Of a stretch of 64,000 nt of DNA, positions 53,767 through 62,585 are shown piece by piece. The notes beneath the pieces are model-generated. The model did no database searches. It saw only the letters and a list, made by a program, of their open reading frames with translations, and was not told the origin of the DNA. This stretch comes from Roseateles sp. XES5 (GTDB lineage: Bacteria; Pseudomonadota; Alphaproteobacteria; Rhizobiales; Rhizobiaceae). Where the stretch lies: positions 372,001 to 436,000 of the forward strand of contig NZ_CP084752.1 of the NCBI RefSeq assembly GCF_020535545.1, read 5' to 3'. The position numbers were made by a program, and so were the translations under genes. How positions within the stretch are numbered: position 1 is the stretch's first letter; every line of letters starts with the position of its first letter.

Positions 53767-54585
53767 ATGACCTCAACCGTCGCCTACAATCGCGTTCCCC
53801 GAGTCACCGCCGATTTCTGGCTCATCAAGCTGATGGCCGTCACCATGGGAGAGACGGCGGCCGACTATCTCAATGTGCAGATGGGCCTGGGCCTTACGGC
53901 GACATCGCTGCTCATGTCCGCCGTTCTGGCAGCCGCCCTGGCCTGGCAGTTCGCCCGGAAGAGATATGTTCCGACCGCCTACTGGCTGTCTGTCGTATTG
54001 ATCAGCATCGTCGGCACCCTGATCACCGACAATCTCGTCGATAATTTCCAGGTGCCGCTGCTGGCGACGACGATCGCCTTCTCCATCGCCCTGGCGGCGA
54101 CCTTCCTCCTGTGGTTCCGCGTGGAAGGAACGCTTTCGATCCATTCGATCTTCACCGGGCGGCGGGAGGCGTTCTATTGGCTCGCCATCCTGTTTACCTT
54201 CGCGCTCGGCACGGCGGCGGGCGATCTGGTGGCGGAAAAATTCGCGCTCGGCTATCTGGCGACCGGCATTCTGTTCGGGATGATCATCGTCTCGCTCAGC
54301 CTTGGCTATTTCGCCCTCGGCCTCGATCCGATCCTCGCCTTCTGGCTGGTCTATATTCTGACGAGGCCTTTGGGTGCGTCGTTCGGCGATCTGTTGTCGC
54401 AGCCCGCCCAATATGGCGGATTCGGCCTCGGCACCATCGTCACCAGCGCCCTCTTCCTTGCCGCTATCGCTGCACTCGTCTCCTTCATGAGCCTACGGCA
54501 CGAGGGCGAGGAACGCGCGGAAGCCGACGAAAATGGAGATGTGTCGAATGGCCACCCAGAGAGGGCGGCAGGCAGAGCATCCTGA
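53767..54585 (+). CDS. COG4705-type polytopic membrane protein with four internal repeats
   Basis: A 272-residue protein, mostly membrane-embedded, with about eight helices. I recognise the COG4705 (uncharacterised membrane-anchored) type. Each of four units carries W-L-x8-G-x4-D: Trp18-Gly28-Asp33, Trp73-Gly83-Asp88, Trp138-Gly148-Asp153 and Trp193-Gly203-Asp208, spaced 55, 65 and 55 residues, each followed by a second hydrophobic helix. Four buried acidic residues in pseudo-symmetric helices suggest cation transport, but no substrate is known to me. The C-terminal 30 residues are polar. ATG at 53767. Likely co-regulated with the secreted protein by the adjacent two-component system. Confidence 0.8.
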   Translation: MTSTVAYNRVPRVTADFWLIKLMAVTMGETAADYLNVQMGLGLTATSLLMSAVLAAALAWQFARKRYVPTAYWLSVVLISIVGTLITDNLVDNFQVPLLATTIAFSIALAATFLLWFRVEGTLSIHSIFTGRREAFYWLAILFTFALGTAAGDLVAEKFALGYLATGILFGMIIVSLSLGYFALGLDPILAFWLVYILTRPLGASFGDLLSQPAQYGGFGLGTIVTSALFLAAIAALVSFMSLRHEGEERAEADENGDVSNGHPERAAGRAS

Positions 54586-54696
54586 GCACGAGTGGCCCAC
54601 GAATTCCTCAATGCGACCGACCGTCCGCGCAGCCGTTTCGGGTACCCGGGTTGCCGGGTACAGGCTACAGGCAAGATGGATCGGGCCGCTGAGCAC

Positions 54697-54731
54697 GACG
54701 AAGCCGATGCCATTTCGGGATCGGCTTCGTC
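54697..54731. other. Perfect 12-base stem hairpin downstream of COG4705-type gene
   Basis: GACGAAGCCGAT and ATCGGCTTCGTC separated by 11 bases. No T tract on either side, so it is a weak terminator or an mRNA-end hairpin between the convergent genes. Confidence 0.5.
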
Positions 54732-54794
54732 GCCGTTTCGTGGAGGCCGGACAAGCGCCATGTGAAGACCGGCATGGGTCGAAGGACGACAGGT

Positions 54795-55649
54795 CTAGTG
54801 GCCGTCGGTCTCTTCCGGGAACTCGCTTGCGCCATGCGTCGCCGGCGCGGTCCAGCCGCCATATTTGCGCTGCCAGGAGCGCGCGCCGAACGGCAGGGTC
54901 GCGAGATAGGCGACGACCGTCACCACCATGGTTTCCCAGGTGAAACTCATCAGCGTCGCGACATAGATGACGACGAGCAGGATGAACGGCAGCACGAGGT
55001 CGCGGCGGATGCGGCTGCCTTCCGACTTGCCGGACCAGACCGGCAGGCGGCTGACGAGCAGGAAGCCGATCACCATCGTATAGCCGGCGGCCAGATACGC
55101 GAAGAGCGGGCTCGGCGCGATGCCGAGGAAGCCGAGATAGACCGGCAGCAGCACCAGCATGGCGCCGGCCGGCGCCGGCACGCCGACGAAATATTCCGAC
55201 TGCCACTTCGCCTTGGTCTCGCGCTCGGCCATGACGTTGAAGCGCGCAAGGCGCAGGCCCGCGGCGATGGCGTAGATCAGCGCGGCGATCCAGCCGAAGG
55301 AACGCGCCTGATCGAGAATGAAGACATAGAGCACGAGCGCCGGCGCGACGCCGAAATTGACGATGTCGGCCAGCGAATCCATCTGGCCGCCGAATTTCGA
55401 CGTCGCCTTGAGCAGGCGGGCGATGCGCCCGTCGATGCCGTCGAGGAAGGCGGCGAGCAGCACCATGCCGACGGCCAGCTCATAGCGGTTCTCGAAGGCA
55501 AGGCGGATGCCCGTCAGGCCCGCGCAGATGGCGAGGACCGTGATGATATTCGGGATCATGATGCGCAGCGGTATCTCGCGCAGGCGCGGGCCGCGAGCCT
55601 CGTCGTCGTTCGAGCCATTCGGCTCTTCGTTTGAAAACGGCGTGTCCAT
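54795..55649 (-). CDS. pssA: CDP-diacylglycerol-serine O-phosphatidyltransferase
   Basis: A 284-residue membrane enzyme that makes phosphatidylserine. The CDP-alcohol phosphotransferase motif D-G-x2-A-R-x8-G-x3-D-x3-D is present: the LDGIDGRIARLL segment (from about residue 70) and GGQMDSLAD. About eight helices follow the polar N-terminus (MDTPFSNEEPNGSNDDEARG). Member of the PssA type II family of rhizobia. It follows psd by 86 bases and works in sequence with it to give phosphatidylethanolamine. Confidence 0.93.
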   Translation of the reverse strand: MDTPFSNEEPNGSNDDEARGPRLREIPLRIMIPNIITVLAICAGLTGIRLAFENRYELAVGMVLLAAFLDGIDGRIARLLKATSKFGGQMDSLADIVNFGVAPALVLYVFILDQARSFGWIAALIYAIAAGLRLARFNVMAERETKAKWQSEYFVGVPAPAGAMLVLLPVYLGFLGIAPSPLFAYLAAGYTMVIGFLLVSRLPVWSGKSEGSRIRRDLVLPFILLVVIYVATLMSFTWETMVVTVVAYLATLPFGARSWQRKYGGWTAPATHGASEFPEETDGH

Positions 55650-55735
55650 CTCTTTTCGCTTCGTTCTCTTTCGTCTGCGGCAGCGGTCCCATGTTTAGAT
55701 ATGCCGCCGCTGCGAATGGTCAATCGCCGGAGCGA

Positions 55736-56434
55736 TCAACCGCGGCGGCTGACGACCGGTCCCTTGGCCGAGCCGAACTCCGCCAGCACCGTTTCGCCGG
55801 CAATGGCCGTCTGGCCGAGGCTGACGCGCGGCTGGGCCCCTTCCGGCAGGAACACGTCGAGACGCGAGCCGAAACGGATGAGGCCGAAGCGCTCGCCGGC
55901 TTCCAGGCTGTCGTTCAGGGCGGTCCAGCACAGGATGCGGCGGGCGACGAGGCCGGCGATCTGCACGACGCCGATCCGGCCATGAGCGCTGTCGATGACG
56001 AGGCCGTTGCGCTCGTTCTCCTGGCTCGCCTTGTCGAGATCGGCATTGAGGAACTTGCCGGCGCGATAGGCGACGCGCGAAACGCGGCCGCGCATCGGCG
56101 CGCGGTTCACATGGCAGTTGAAGACGTTCATGAAGACCGAGATGCGCAGCATCGGCTGGTCGCCAAGCTCGAGTTCGGCCGGCGGCGTCACGAGGGCGAT
56201 GGCCGAAACGCGGCCGTCCGCCGGGCTGATGACGAGGTCGTCGTCCTGCGGCGTCAGGCGCTCGGGATCGCGGAAGAAATAGGCGCACCAGGCGGTCAGC
56301 ACGAAGCCGATCCACATCAGCGGCGTCCACAGGAGACCGAGGAGCAGCGAGACGACGAAAAAGATCGCCACGAACTTCCAGCCTTCCCGATGGATCGGCA
56401 CCAGGGTGCTGCGTACCGTATCGACCAAACTCAT
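55736..56434 (-). CDS. psd: Phosphatidylserine decarboxylase
   Basis: A 232-residue short-form Psd that converts phosphatidylserine to phosphatidylethanolamine. Two N-terminal helices ([36 protein letters not shown]) anchor it. [31 protein letters not shown] and the self-cleavage site [17 protein letters not shown] (Gly-Ser giving the pyruvoyl group) are visible. The ATG at 56434 ([20 protein letters not shown]) is better than longer starts, which run into non-coding sequence. Forms the psd-pssA operon. Confidence 0.94.
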   Translation of the reverse strand: MSLVDTVRSTLVPIHREGWKFVAIFFVVSLLLGLLWTPLMWIGFVLTAWCAYFFRDPERLTPQDDDLVISPADGRVSAIALVTPPAELELGDQPMLRISVFMNVFNCHVNRAPMRGRVSRVAYRAGKFLNADLDKASQENERNGLVIDSAHGRIGVVQIAGLVARRILCWTALNDSLEAGERFGLIRFGSRLDVFLPEGAQPRVSLGQTAIAGETVLAEFGSAKGPVVSRRG

Positions 56435-56454
56435 CTTCCGACATCTCCTGATGA

Positions 56455-56480
56455 TTTCACGCCATGGACCTAGCGTGAAA
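56455..56480. other. Inverted repeat upstream of psd
   Basis: TTTCACGC / GCGTGAAA, 8-base arms with a 10-base spacer, 20 bases upstream of the psd start codon and within its leader. Could be an operator or a hairpin masking the start. Nothing else seen in 56435-56721. Confidence 0.4.
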
Positions 56481-56721
56481 TGCCCGCCGGGGCAATGCGG
56501 CGCGGCGATTAGCCCCCAGGACCGCAGAGAGGCGGTATCGTGGCGGCGGCGTCGTGGATAGCAATGAGGCAGGGCTCCGCGGGGTTCCGCCGGCCGGTGC
56601 CGGCAGGACATCGTCTTGACACCGTCCACCGCCGCGCGCAGACTTTCACCGTTGCTGTAGGGCGCATCGGCACGGGCCGAAGGGGCAATGCCCACCTACG
56701 ACCGAAACCCTCATAGCGCCC

Positions 56722-57369
56722 ATGCCAAATCTCGAAAACCTCAGGAAGCAGGCCAAGCAATATCTGCGCTGGCACCGCGAACGGCACCATCCGGTGGCGG
56801 CGGTCCTGCGCGCGGCCCTGCCCCGTTTCAAGGATCAGACCGACCGTGCGATCCTCGATGCCCCGTTCACGCTCGGCGATGCGCAGACGCTCGTCGCCCG
56901 GCAGAACGGCTTTTCCGATTGGCAGGCGCTCGTCTCAGGAGCAGCAGGCATGACCCCTTCCCCCGAAAGAACGACGACCGGCCCCGTGCTCGGCGGTGCG
57001 GAGCCGGTGCTCTACGTCACCGACTTTGCCGCATCCCTTGCCTTCTTCACGCAAAGCCTCGGCTTTGCGGTTGATTTCACCTATGGCGAACCGCCCTACT
57101 ATGGCGTCGTTGCACGCGACAGCGCCCGGCTCTGCCTGCGGCTGGTGAACGAGCCCGTCTTCGTCGGCGATGTCAGGGCGCGCGCGGAGCTGCTTTCGGC
57201 CGCGATCCCCCTTGAGAGCGCGGCGGCGATCAAGCAGCTCTTCCTCGATTATCAGGCGGCGGGCGTTTCCTTCCACCTGCCGCTGAAGACCCAGCCCTGG
57301 GGCGCGCGGAACTTCATCCTCAGCGACCCGGACGGCAACCTGATCCTCTTCGCCGCCCCGGCCGAATGA
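56722..57369 (+). CDS. VOC family protein with N-terminal helical domain
   Basis: A 215-residue protein. Residues 1-75 are helical and polar (MPNLENLRKQAKQYLRWHRE; LGDAQTLVARQNGFSDWQAL), a domain I have seen before glyoxalase or ankyrin parts. The VOC fold starts at about 92 (AEPVLYVTDFAASLAFFTQS) and ends with the beta pair ARNFILSDPDGNLILFAAPA, with a metal-ligand-like Glu missing at the end (LILFAAPAE). Substrate unknown. The start has no strong Shine-Dalgarno. Convergent with the ABC exporter; only two bases separate the stops. Confidence 0.75.
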   Translation: MPNLENLRKQAKQYLRWHRERHHPVAAVLRAALPRFKDQTDRAILDAPFTLGDAQTLVARQNGFSDWQALVSGAAGMTPSPERTTTGPVLGGAEPVLYVTDFAASLAFFTQSLGFAVDFTYGEPPYYGVVARDSARLCLRLVNEPVFVGDVRARAELLSAAIPLESAAAIKQLFLDYQAAGVSFHLPLKTQPWGARNFILSDPDGNLILFAAPAE

Positions 57370-59298
57370 TCACTCCGCCGCCGGCGCGCCGCGCGTGACG
57401 ATGCCGAGGTCGTCGCTCTCGCGCACCTGCTTCAGCCGTTCCTCGGCCTGCACGGCCTCGCGCTGGCGGTTCCACATGGAGGCATAGAGGCCGTCGTCGC
57501 GCTGCATGAGTTCGCCATGCGTGCCGCGTTCGGCGATCCCGCCGTCCTTCAGCACGATGATCTCGTCGGCGGAAATGACGGTGGAGAGGCGGTGGGCGAT
57601 GACGAGCGTGGTGCGGTTCTTCGAGACCACGTCGAGCGCGGCCTGGATTTCCTGCTCCGTGCGGGTGTCGAGCGCCGAGGTCGCCTCGTCGAGGATGAGG
57701 ATCGGCGGGCTCTTCAGGATGGTGCGGGCGATGGCGACGCGCTGCTTCTCGCCGCCCGACAGCTTCAGGCCGCGTTCGCCGACCATCGCCTTGAAGCCTT
57801 CCGGCAGCTGGTGGATGAAGGGACCGATCTGCGCGGCCTCGGCGGCGGCGGAAACCTCCGCGTCGCTCGCGCCGGGCCGGCCGTAGCGGATGTTGTAGGC
57901 GATGGTGTCGTTGAAGAGCACGGTGTCCTGCGGCACCATGCCGATCACCTTGCGCAGGCTCTTCTGCGTGACGTCGCGCACGTCCTGCCCGTCGACGGTG
58001 ATCGCACCCTCCTGCACGTCGTAGAAACGGTAGAGCAGGCGCGAGAGCGTCGACTTGCCCGCCCCCGAGGGGCCGACGACGGCGACGGTCTTGCCGGCCG
58101 GCACATCGAAGGAAATGCCCTTGAGGATCGGCCGCGCCGGGTCATAGGCGAAATGCACGTCCTTGAAGGAGATCGCGCCGTCGGCGACGACGAGGTCCTT
58201 GGCGCCGGGCTTGTCCTGCACTTCCTGCTCCACTTCGAGCAGGTCGAACATCTGCTCGATATCCGTCAGGCCCTGGCGGATTTCGCGGTAGACGAAACCG
58301 ATGAAGTTGAGCGGGATGGCGAGCTGGATCAGCATCGCATTGATGAAGACGAAGTCGCCGACCGTCTGCTCGCCGCGTTGCACGGCCAGCGCCGACATCG
58401 CCATCATGATCGCCATGCCGACGCCGAAGATCAGCGCCTGGCCGAAGTTCAGCCAGCCGAGCGAGGTCCAGACCTGCGTCGCGGCCTTCTCGTAGCGCTC
58501 CATGGACTGGTCGAAGCGCCTCGCCTCCATCTCCTCGTTGCCGAAATACTTGACGGTCTCGAAGTTGAGCAGCGAGTCGATGGCCTTGGTGTTGGCCTCC
58601 GTGTCACTGTCGTTCATCGAGCGGCGGATGGAAATGCGCCAGTCGCTCGCCCGGACCGTGAACCAGATGTAGAGCCAGACGGTGGCGGCGGTGACGAGCA
58701 GGTATTGCAGCCCGTAGCCCTGCCAGAAGACGGCGGCGGTCAAGAGGAATTCGATGAAGGTGGGCACGGAGTTGAGGATCGTGAAGCGCACGATGGTCTC
58801 GATGCCCTTGGTGCCGCGCTCGATGACGCGCGACAGGCCGCCGGTGCGCCGCTCCAGATGGAAGCGCAGCGACAGGCGGTGCAGGTGCACGAAGGTGCGA
58901 TAGGCGAGCTGGCGCACGGCATATTGCCCGACGCTGGCAAAGAGCGCGTCGCGCAGCTGGTTGAGGCCGGCCTGCAGGATGCGCGCGCCGTTATAGGCCA
59001 GCACCAGCATGACGGCGCCGAGCAGGAAGGTCGGCAGCAGGCCGACGGCATCGGGCTTGTCGTTCAGCGCATCGGTCGCCCATTTGAAGAAATAGGGCAC
59101 CAGCAGCAGCACGATCTTCGAGGCCAGCAGGAAGAGCGAGGCCCAGACGACGCGCATCTTCAGGTCCGGCCGGTCGGAGGGCCACATATAGGGCCAGAGA
59201 TTGACCAGCGTATGGAGGAGTTTGCCGCTGTCGGCCGAAACCGTCTTCTTCGTCGTCGTTGCCACGATGGTCTCCGCCGGGCGAGCGCCCGGCCTCAT
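57370..59298 (-). CDS. Atm1-type (HMT1) ABC exporter
   Basis: A 642-residue half-transporter with six N-terminal helices and a C-terminal ABC domain. Conserved FMDs: RALSFHLERRTGGLSR-type coupling region (RLSLRFHLERRTGGLSRVIE), NDSDTEANTKAIDSLLNFET, KYFGNEEMEARRFDQSMERY. Walker [20 protein letters not shown], signature LKLSGGEKQRVAIARTI and Walker B ILILDEATSALDT are intact. Atm1 relatives export glutathione-linked persulfides or metal-thiols and support iron-sulfur and metal homeostasis. The ATG at 59298 gives MRPGARPAETIVATTTKKTV; a later start is possible. Confidence 0.93.
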   Translation of the reverse strand: MRPGARPAETIVATTTKKTVSADSGKLLHTLVNLWPYMWPSDRPDLKMRVVWASLFLLASKIVLLLVPYFFKWATDALNDKPDAVGLLPTFLLGAVMLVLAYNGARILQAGLNQLRDALFASVGQYAVRQLAYRTFVHLHRLSLRFHLERRTGGLSRVIERGTKGIETIVRFTILNSVPTFIEFLLTAAVFWQGYGLQYLLVTAATVWLYIWFTVRASDWRISIRRSMNDSDTEANTKAIDSLLNFETVKYFGNEEMEARRFDQSMERYEKAATQVWTSLGWLNFGQALIFGVGMAIMMAMSALAVQRGEQTVGDFVFINAMLIQLAIPLNFIGFVYREIRQGLTDIEQMFDLLEVEQEVQDKPGAKDLVVADGAISFKDVHFAYDPARPILKGISFDVPAGKTVAVVGPSGAGKSTLSRLLYRFYDVQEGAITVDGQDVRDVTQKSLRKVIGMVPQDTVLFNDTIAYNIRYGRPGASDAEVSAAAEAAQIGPFIHQLPEGFKAMVGERGLKLSGGEKQRVAIARTILKSPPILILDEATSALDTRTEQEIQAALDVVSKNRTTLVIAHRLSTVISADEIIVLKDGGIAERGTHGELMQRDDGLYASMWNRQREAVQAEERLKQVRESDDLGIVTRGAPAAE

Positions 59299-59387
59299 GT
59301 CTGGTTCATGCGCGCTCGCGCGTCACCGGATCGCCTGAATGAAAATACGGCGCCCGGTGGGGCGCCGCTTCGCGGAGATAGGATTTT

Positions 59388-59411
59388 GCCGGCCGTTTCG
59401 CAACGGCCGGC
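59388..59411. other. Perfect 10-base stem hairpin between the LysM and ABC exporter genes
   Basis: GCCGGCCGTT-TCGC-AACGGCCGGC, 16 bases beyond the LysM-protein stop on the minus strand. T tract is on the wrong side for minus-strand termination. A second hairpin, GGCGCCC...GGGCGCC at about 59349-59368, is followed by TATTTTC on the minus strand and is the better terminator. Confidence 0.5.
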
Positions 59412-59426
59412 AGGAAATAACAGCCG

Positions 59427-61730
59427 TCAATTTCCACGCACGTGCTTGCGGTGCATCTGTTCCGCCTCGGCATCGCTCTCCGAGGTCTTGTCCGGCACGC
59501 CGAAGACCTGGCCGGGGATGATGCGGTCCGGGTCGTTGATCTGGTCCTCGTTGGCGAGGTAGATCGTCGTGTAGCGCACGCCCTTGCCGTAGATGCGGCG
59601 GGAGATCTGCCACAGCGTGTCGCCGCGGCGGATGATGACCGAGGTCTTGCTCGCCTGGAGGGGCGCCTGCTCGACCGTTTCCGGCTCCTCGGCCACGGCC
59701 TCGCCGGACGTCGCGGCGGAACCGGAAGCGGCGGTGCCGCCCTCGCCCGTCGCCGCGGCCTGCCCGTTGCCTTCGCTCACGGCGTTCTGCGTCGTCGTGC
59801 TTTCGTTTGCCGTGCTTTCGCTTGTCGCCGAACCGGCGGTCGCCACGGCACTGGCCGCCGCGCTCAGCGAGGGCATGCCCTCGAGCGCGACGAGCGCCTG
59901 CTGGTAGGCTTCCTTGCCGGCGCCCGCGGGCACGGCGGCAAGGCGCGCGAGCGCGGTGGACGCCCAGCCCTTCAGCTTCTCGATGGCGGCGGAGACATCC
60001 GCGGCCGTATCGGCCGGGGCGGCAAAGCCGGCAATGCCCTTCAGCACGCCTTCGAGCGCGGTGCGCGCGGTCTGGATTTCCGCCGTCGTCGCGTTGCGGC
60101 CGTCGGAGAACAGGCCGACGAACTGCTGCTGGAGCGCGGTCGCCTGCGCGGCCAGCCCCTCGATGGAGGTGTCGGCGGCGGCGGTGACGTTGCCGACAAC
60201 GGCTTCCGCCTTCTCGATGGCCGGCGCGAGCGCGTCGGCGACGGCGGTCTCGATGGAGCCGAGCGCTTCGCCCACGGCGCCGGCATCGGCCGGCAGCGCG
60301 TGCAGGCGGGCAAGCGCCGAGGCGGCAGCGGCCGAAGCCTTGGCCGCCATGGCGCGGGCAGCCTCGCCCTCTTCTTCGCCGGGCTTGAACTCGGCGAGCG
60401 ACTTCAGCGCGATTTCCGTCGCGGAACGGGCCGCGGCCAGTTCCTCGACGCTCGGCAGGCGGCCGTTCGCATAGAGGCCCTTCAGCAGCGCGATCGCCTT
60501 GTCGGCCTCGCCGCGCAGCTTGTCGAAGGTGCCGCCGCCGATGAGGCCGAGCGCCGGGCCGGTATCGGCAGTGGCATTGTCCTGCGCCACCACGGCGACC
60601 TGCTCGCCTTCCGGCCGATCGAAGGGCACGGAAGCGCGCAGGTCGACCTTGCTGCCGTCAGGGCTCATGACGTCGGCGCGCACCGTGTGGCGGCCGACGG
60701 AAAGGTCGATGGTGCCGTCGGCGACGTAGCGGCCCTGGTCGTCCGCCTTCGCCTCGCCCACCAGCGTGTCGTCGGCATAGATGCGCACCAGCGCGCCGGG
60801 CTTGGCCGTGCCGGCGATGAACATGCGCTTGCCTTCCAGTTCGACGGCGGACACGCGGACCTGCGCCGTGCCGGCATCGCCCGCAACGGCAGCCGCCTCG
60901 GTGGTCATCTTGGCGGCGTCCGCCGTTTCGGCAGTCTTCGTCTCGGTCGTGGCGGAAGCCGTCCCGCTGGTCGCGGAGGCCGTTTCGCCGGCCGGCTGGT
61001 CGACGGATTTCTGCGCGGTTTCAACCGCGGCGCCCGCCGCCTTCGCGACCGTTTCCGGAACGGTGATCAGGCGGCTCGCCTCGCCGGGCTTGGACACCAT
61101 GGCGAGCAGTTCGCCGGTGCCGTCCTTCGGCACGGAGACGGTCGCGACCTCTTCGGAGGTCTTCGAGGCGCCCTTGTCGTCCTTGGTCGCAAGCGTCAGC
61201 TGATAGTCGCCGGCGGCCAGCGGCTGGTCGAACACGGCGGCGAAATCGCCTTCGGGGCCGATATCGGCGGTCGCGACGACCGTCTCGCCGTTCTTGATCT
61301 CAAGCTTGGTGTTCGGCTGGCCGCGGCCGGCAATGACCGTGGAACCGTCCGGCTCGACGCGGAGAAGATCGAAGGCGGGCGTCACCCAGCCGGCGGCCGG
61401 ATCGGTCGCGGCCTTGGCCGTTTCCGCGGCGGTCTGCTGCGCGGCATCGGCGGACGCCTGCTGCGTGGCGGCGGCCTCGCCTTCGGCGGCGGGCTTTTCG
61501 CCCTCAGCGGTCGCCTCGCCAGGCGTCGCTTCGCCGGGCGTCGCGCGGGCCTGCTTGCCGTCGGCCGTCGTGGTCTCGCCACCGCCTTCGGCCGGCTTGT
61601 CGAGCAGCGCCGTCGCCGGCGTTTGCTCCGGCTTGTCCTTGTTCATGCCGGGCAACACGAAGAAAACCATGAGCAGCGTCGCCACCGCCAGCACGATCAG
61701 AGCCACAAGGCCGGTCTTGTTCTTCATCAT
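59427..61730 (-). CDS. Large LysM-domain envelope protein with Ig-like repeats
   Basis: A 767-residue protein anchored by an N-terminal helix (LVALIVLAVATLLMVFFVLP, about 7-26). A long Ala/Glu/Thr-rich region (to about 110) is followed by two Ig-like sections (FDLLRVEPDGSTVIAGRGQP; VSAVELEGKRMFIAGTAKPG), a low-complexity helical part (Ala-rich, about 400-650) and one LysM at the C-terminus (VIIRRGDTLWQISRRIYGKG). LysM binds peptidoglycan. Rhizobial homologues are common but uncharacterised. The start at 61730 (MMKNK...) has GAGAGA before it; longer starts lack coding character. Confidence 0.85.
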   Translation of the reverse strand: MMKNKTGLVALIVLAVATLLMVFFVLPGMNKDKPEQTPATALLDKPAEGGGETTTADGKQARATPGEATPGEATAEGEKPAAEGEAAATQQASADAAQQTAAETAKAATDPAAGWVTPAFDLLRVEPDGSTVIAGRGQPNTKLEIKNGETVVATADIGPEGDFAAVFDQPLAAGDYQLTLATKDDKGASKTSEEVATVSVPKDGTGELLAMVSKPGEASRLITVPETVAKAAGAAVETAQKSVDQPAGETASATSGTASATTETKTAETADAAKMTTEAAAVAGDAGTAQVRVSAVELEGKRMFIAGTAKPGALVRIYADDTLVGEAKADDQGRYVADGTIDLSVGRHTVRADVMSPDGSKVDLRASVPFDRPEGEQVAVVAQDNATADTGPALGLIGGGTFDKLRGEADKAIALLKGLYANGRLPSVEELAAARSATEIALKSLAEFKPGEEEGEAARAMAAKASAAAASALARLHALPADAGAVGEALGSIETAVADALAPAIEKAEAVVGNVTAAADTSIEGLAAQATALQQQFVGLFSDGRNATTAEIQTARTALEGVLKGIAGFAAPADTAADVSAAIEKLKGWASTALARLAAVPAGAGKEAYQQALVALEGMPSLSAAASAVATAGSATSESTANESTTTQNAVSEGNGQAAATGEGGTAASGSAATSGEAVAEEPETVEQAPLQASKTSVIIRRGDTLWQISRRIYGKGVRYTTIYLANEDQINDPDRIIPGQVFGVPDKTSESDAEAEQMHRKHVRGN

Positions 61731-61888
61731 CGAATCTCTCTTTGCCCCGGTTTCCCGGGAAATCCCTGGGAAACTGCTATCTTTTCCCGGTGCCTTGCAC
61801 AAGCATCCGGCGGCGTTCAGGCCCCTGCCGCCCGCCTTTTTCCGTCATCATCCTTGACGGGCTCCCGGCCGGGTGGCTGAATCCCGCC

Positions 61889-62509
61889 ATGAGCGAACAA
61901 ACCCTGCCGATTCGATCCGTCTGCGTCTACTGCGGCTCCCAGCCCGGACGCGATTCCGCCTACATCAATGCCGGGCGCCGTCTCGGCAAGGCCATGGCGG
62001 AAAATCACCTCCGCCTCGTCTATGGCGGCGGCACGAAGGGCATCATGGGCGCCGTCGCCAGCGGCGTGCTTTCGCATGGCGGCCGCGTGACCGGCATCAT
62101 ACCGCAATTCCTCGTGGATATGGAGGCCACCCGTCATTCGCTGGGCCAGCTCAGCGAGTTGATCATCACGCCCGACATGCACGAGCGCAAACACAAGATG
62201 TTCGACCGTGCCGACGCCTTCGTGGCGCTGCCGGGCGGCATCGGCACGCTGGAGGAAATCGTCGAGGTGATGACCTGGGCGCAGCTCGGCCGCCACCGCA
62301 AGCCGATGGTCTTCGCCAATATCGGCGGCTTCTGGGACCCGATGCTCAAGCTCATCCGCCACATGGCCGACGAGGGCTTCATTCACACCGCCCATCTCGT
62401 CCAGCCGCTGGTCATCGACGATCCGGAAGAGATCGTCGCCGCGCTGGTGGAGCACTGGGCCGGCCAGATCGATCGCGAGGGCGAAGCCGAGATCATCGCC
62501 CGGCTGTGA
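61889..62509 (+). CDS. LOG family protein (cytokinin riboside 5'-monophosphate phosphoribohydrolase type)
   Basis: A 206-residue Rossmann-fold protein. MSEQTLPIRSVCVYCGSQPG opens the TIGR00730 pattern, followed by LVYGGGTKGIMGAVASGVLS and LPGGIGTLEEIVEVMTWAQL, the GGGTxGxMG and PGGxGTxxE motifs that define LOG-type enzymes. Plant LOGs release active cytokinins from nucleotides; the bacterial role is probably nucleotide hydrolysis or a lysine-decarboxylase-like annotation of old. ATG at 61889. Divergent from the LysM gene; followed by a terminator. Confidence 0.92.
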   Translation: MSEQTLPIRSVCVYCGSQPGRDSAYINAGRRLGKAMAENHLRLVYGGGTKGIMGAVASGVLSHGGRVTGIIPQFLVDMEATRHSLGQLSELIITPDMHERKHKMFDRADAFVALPGGIGTLEEIVEVMTWAQLGRHRKPMVFANIGGFWDPMLKLIRHMADEGFIHTAHLVQPLVIDDPEEIVAALVEHWAGQIDREGEAEIIARL

Positions 62510-62530
62510 GCCGGACCTGTTCGGGAAAAG

Positions 62531-62560
62531 AAAAGCCGGAGGCTCGCCTCCGGCTTTTTT
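62531..62560 (+). terminator. Terminator after LOG gene
   Basis: Stem AAAGCCGGAGGC / GCCTCCGGCTTT with a 2-base loop, followed by TTTCG. Serves the convergent LOG and rarD genes. Confidence 0.8.
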
Positions 62561-62585
62561 CGTTATTCGGCTGCGGCTTTCTGCG

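Noticed and set aside
59442..61880. A rightward open frame of about 810 codons opposite the LysM protein gene
   Set aside because: Arg/Gly-rich shadow; the leftward frame has an anchor helix and a clear LysM domain.
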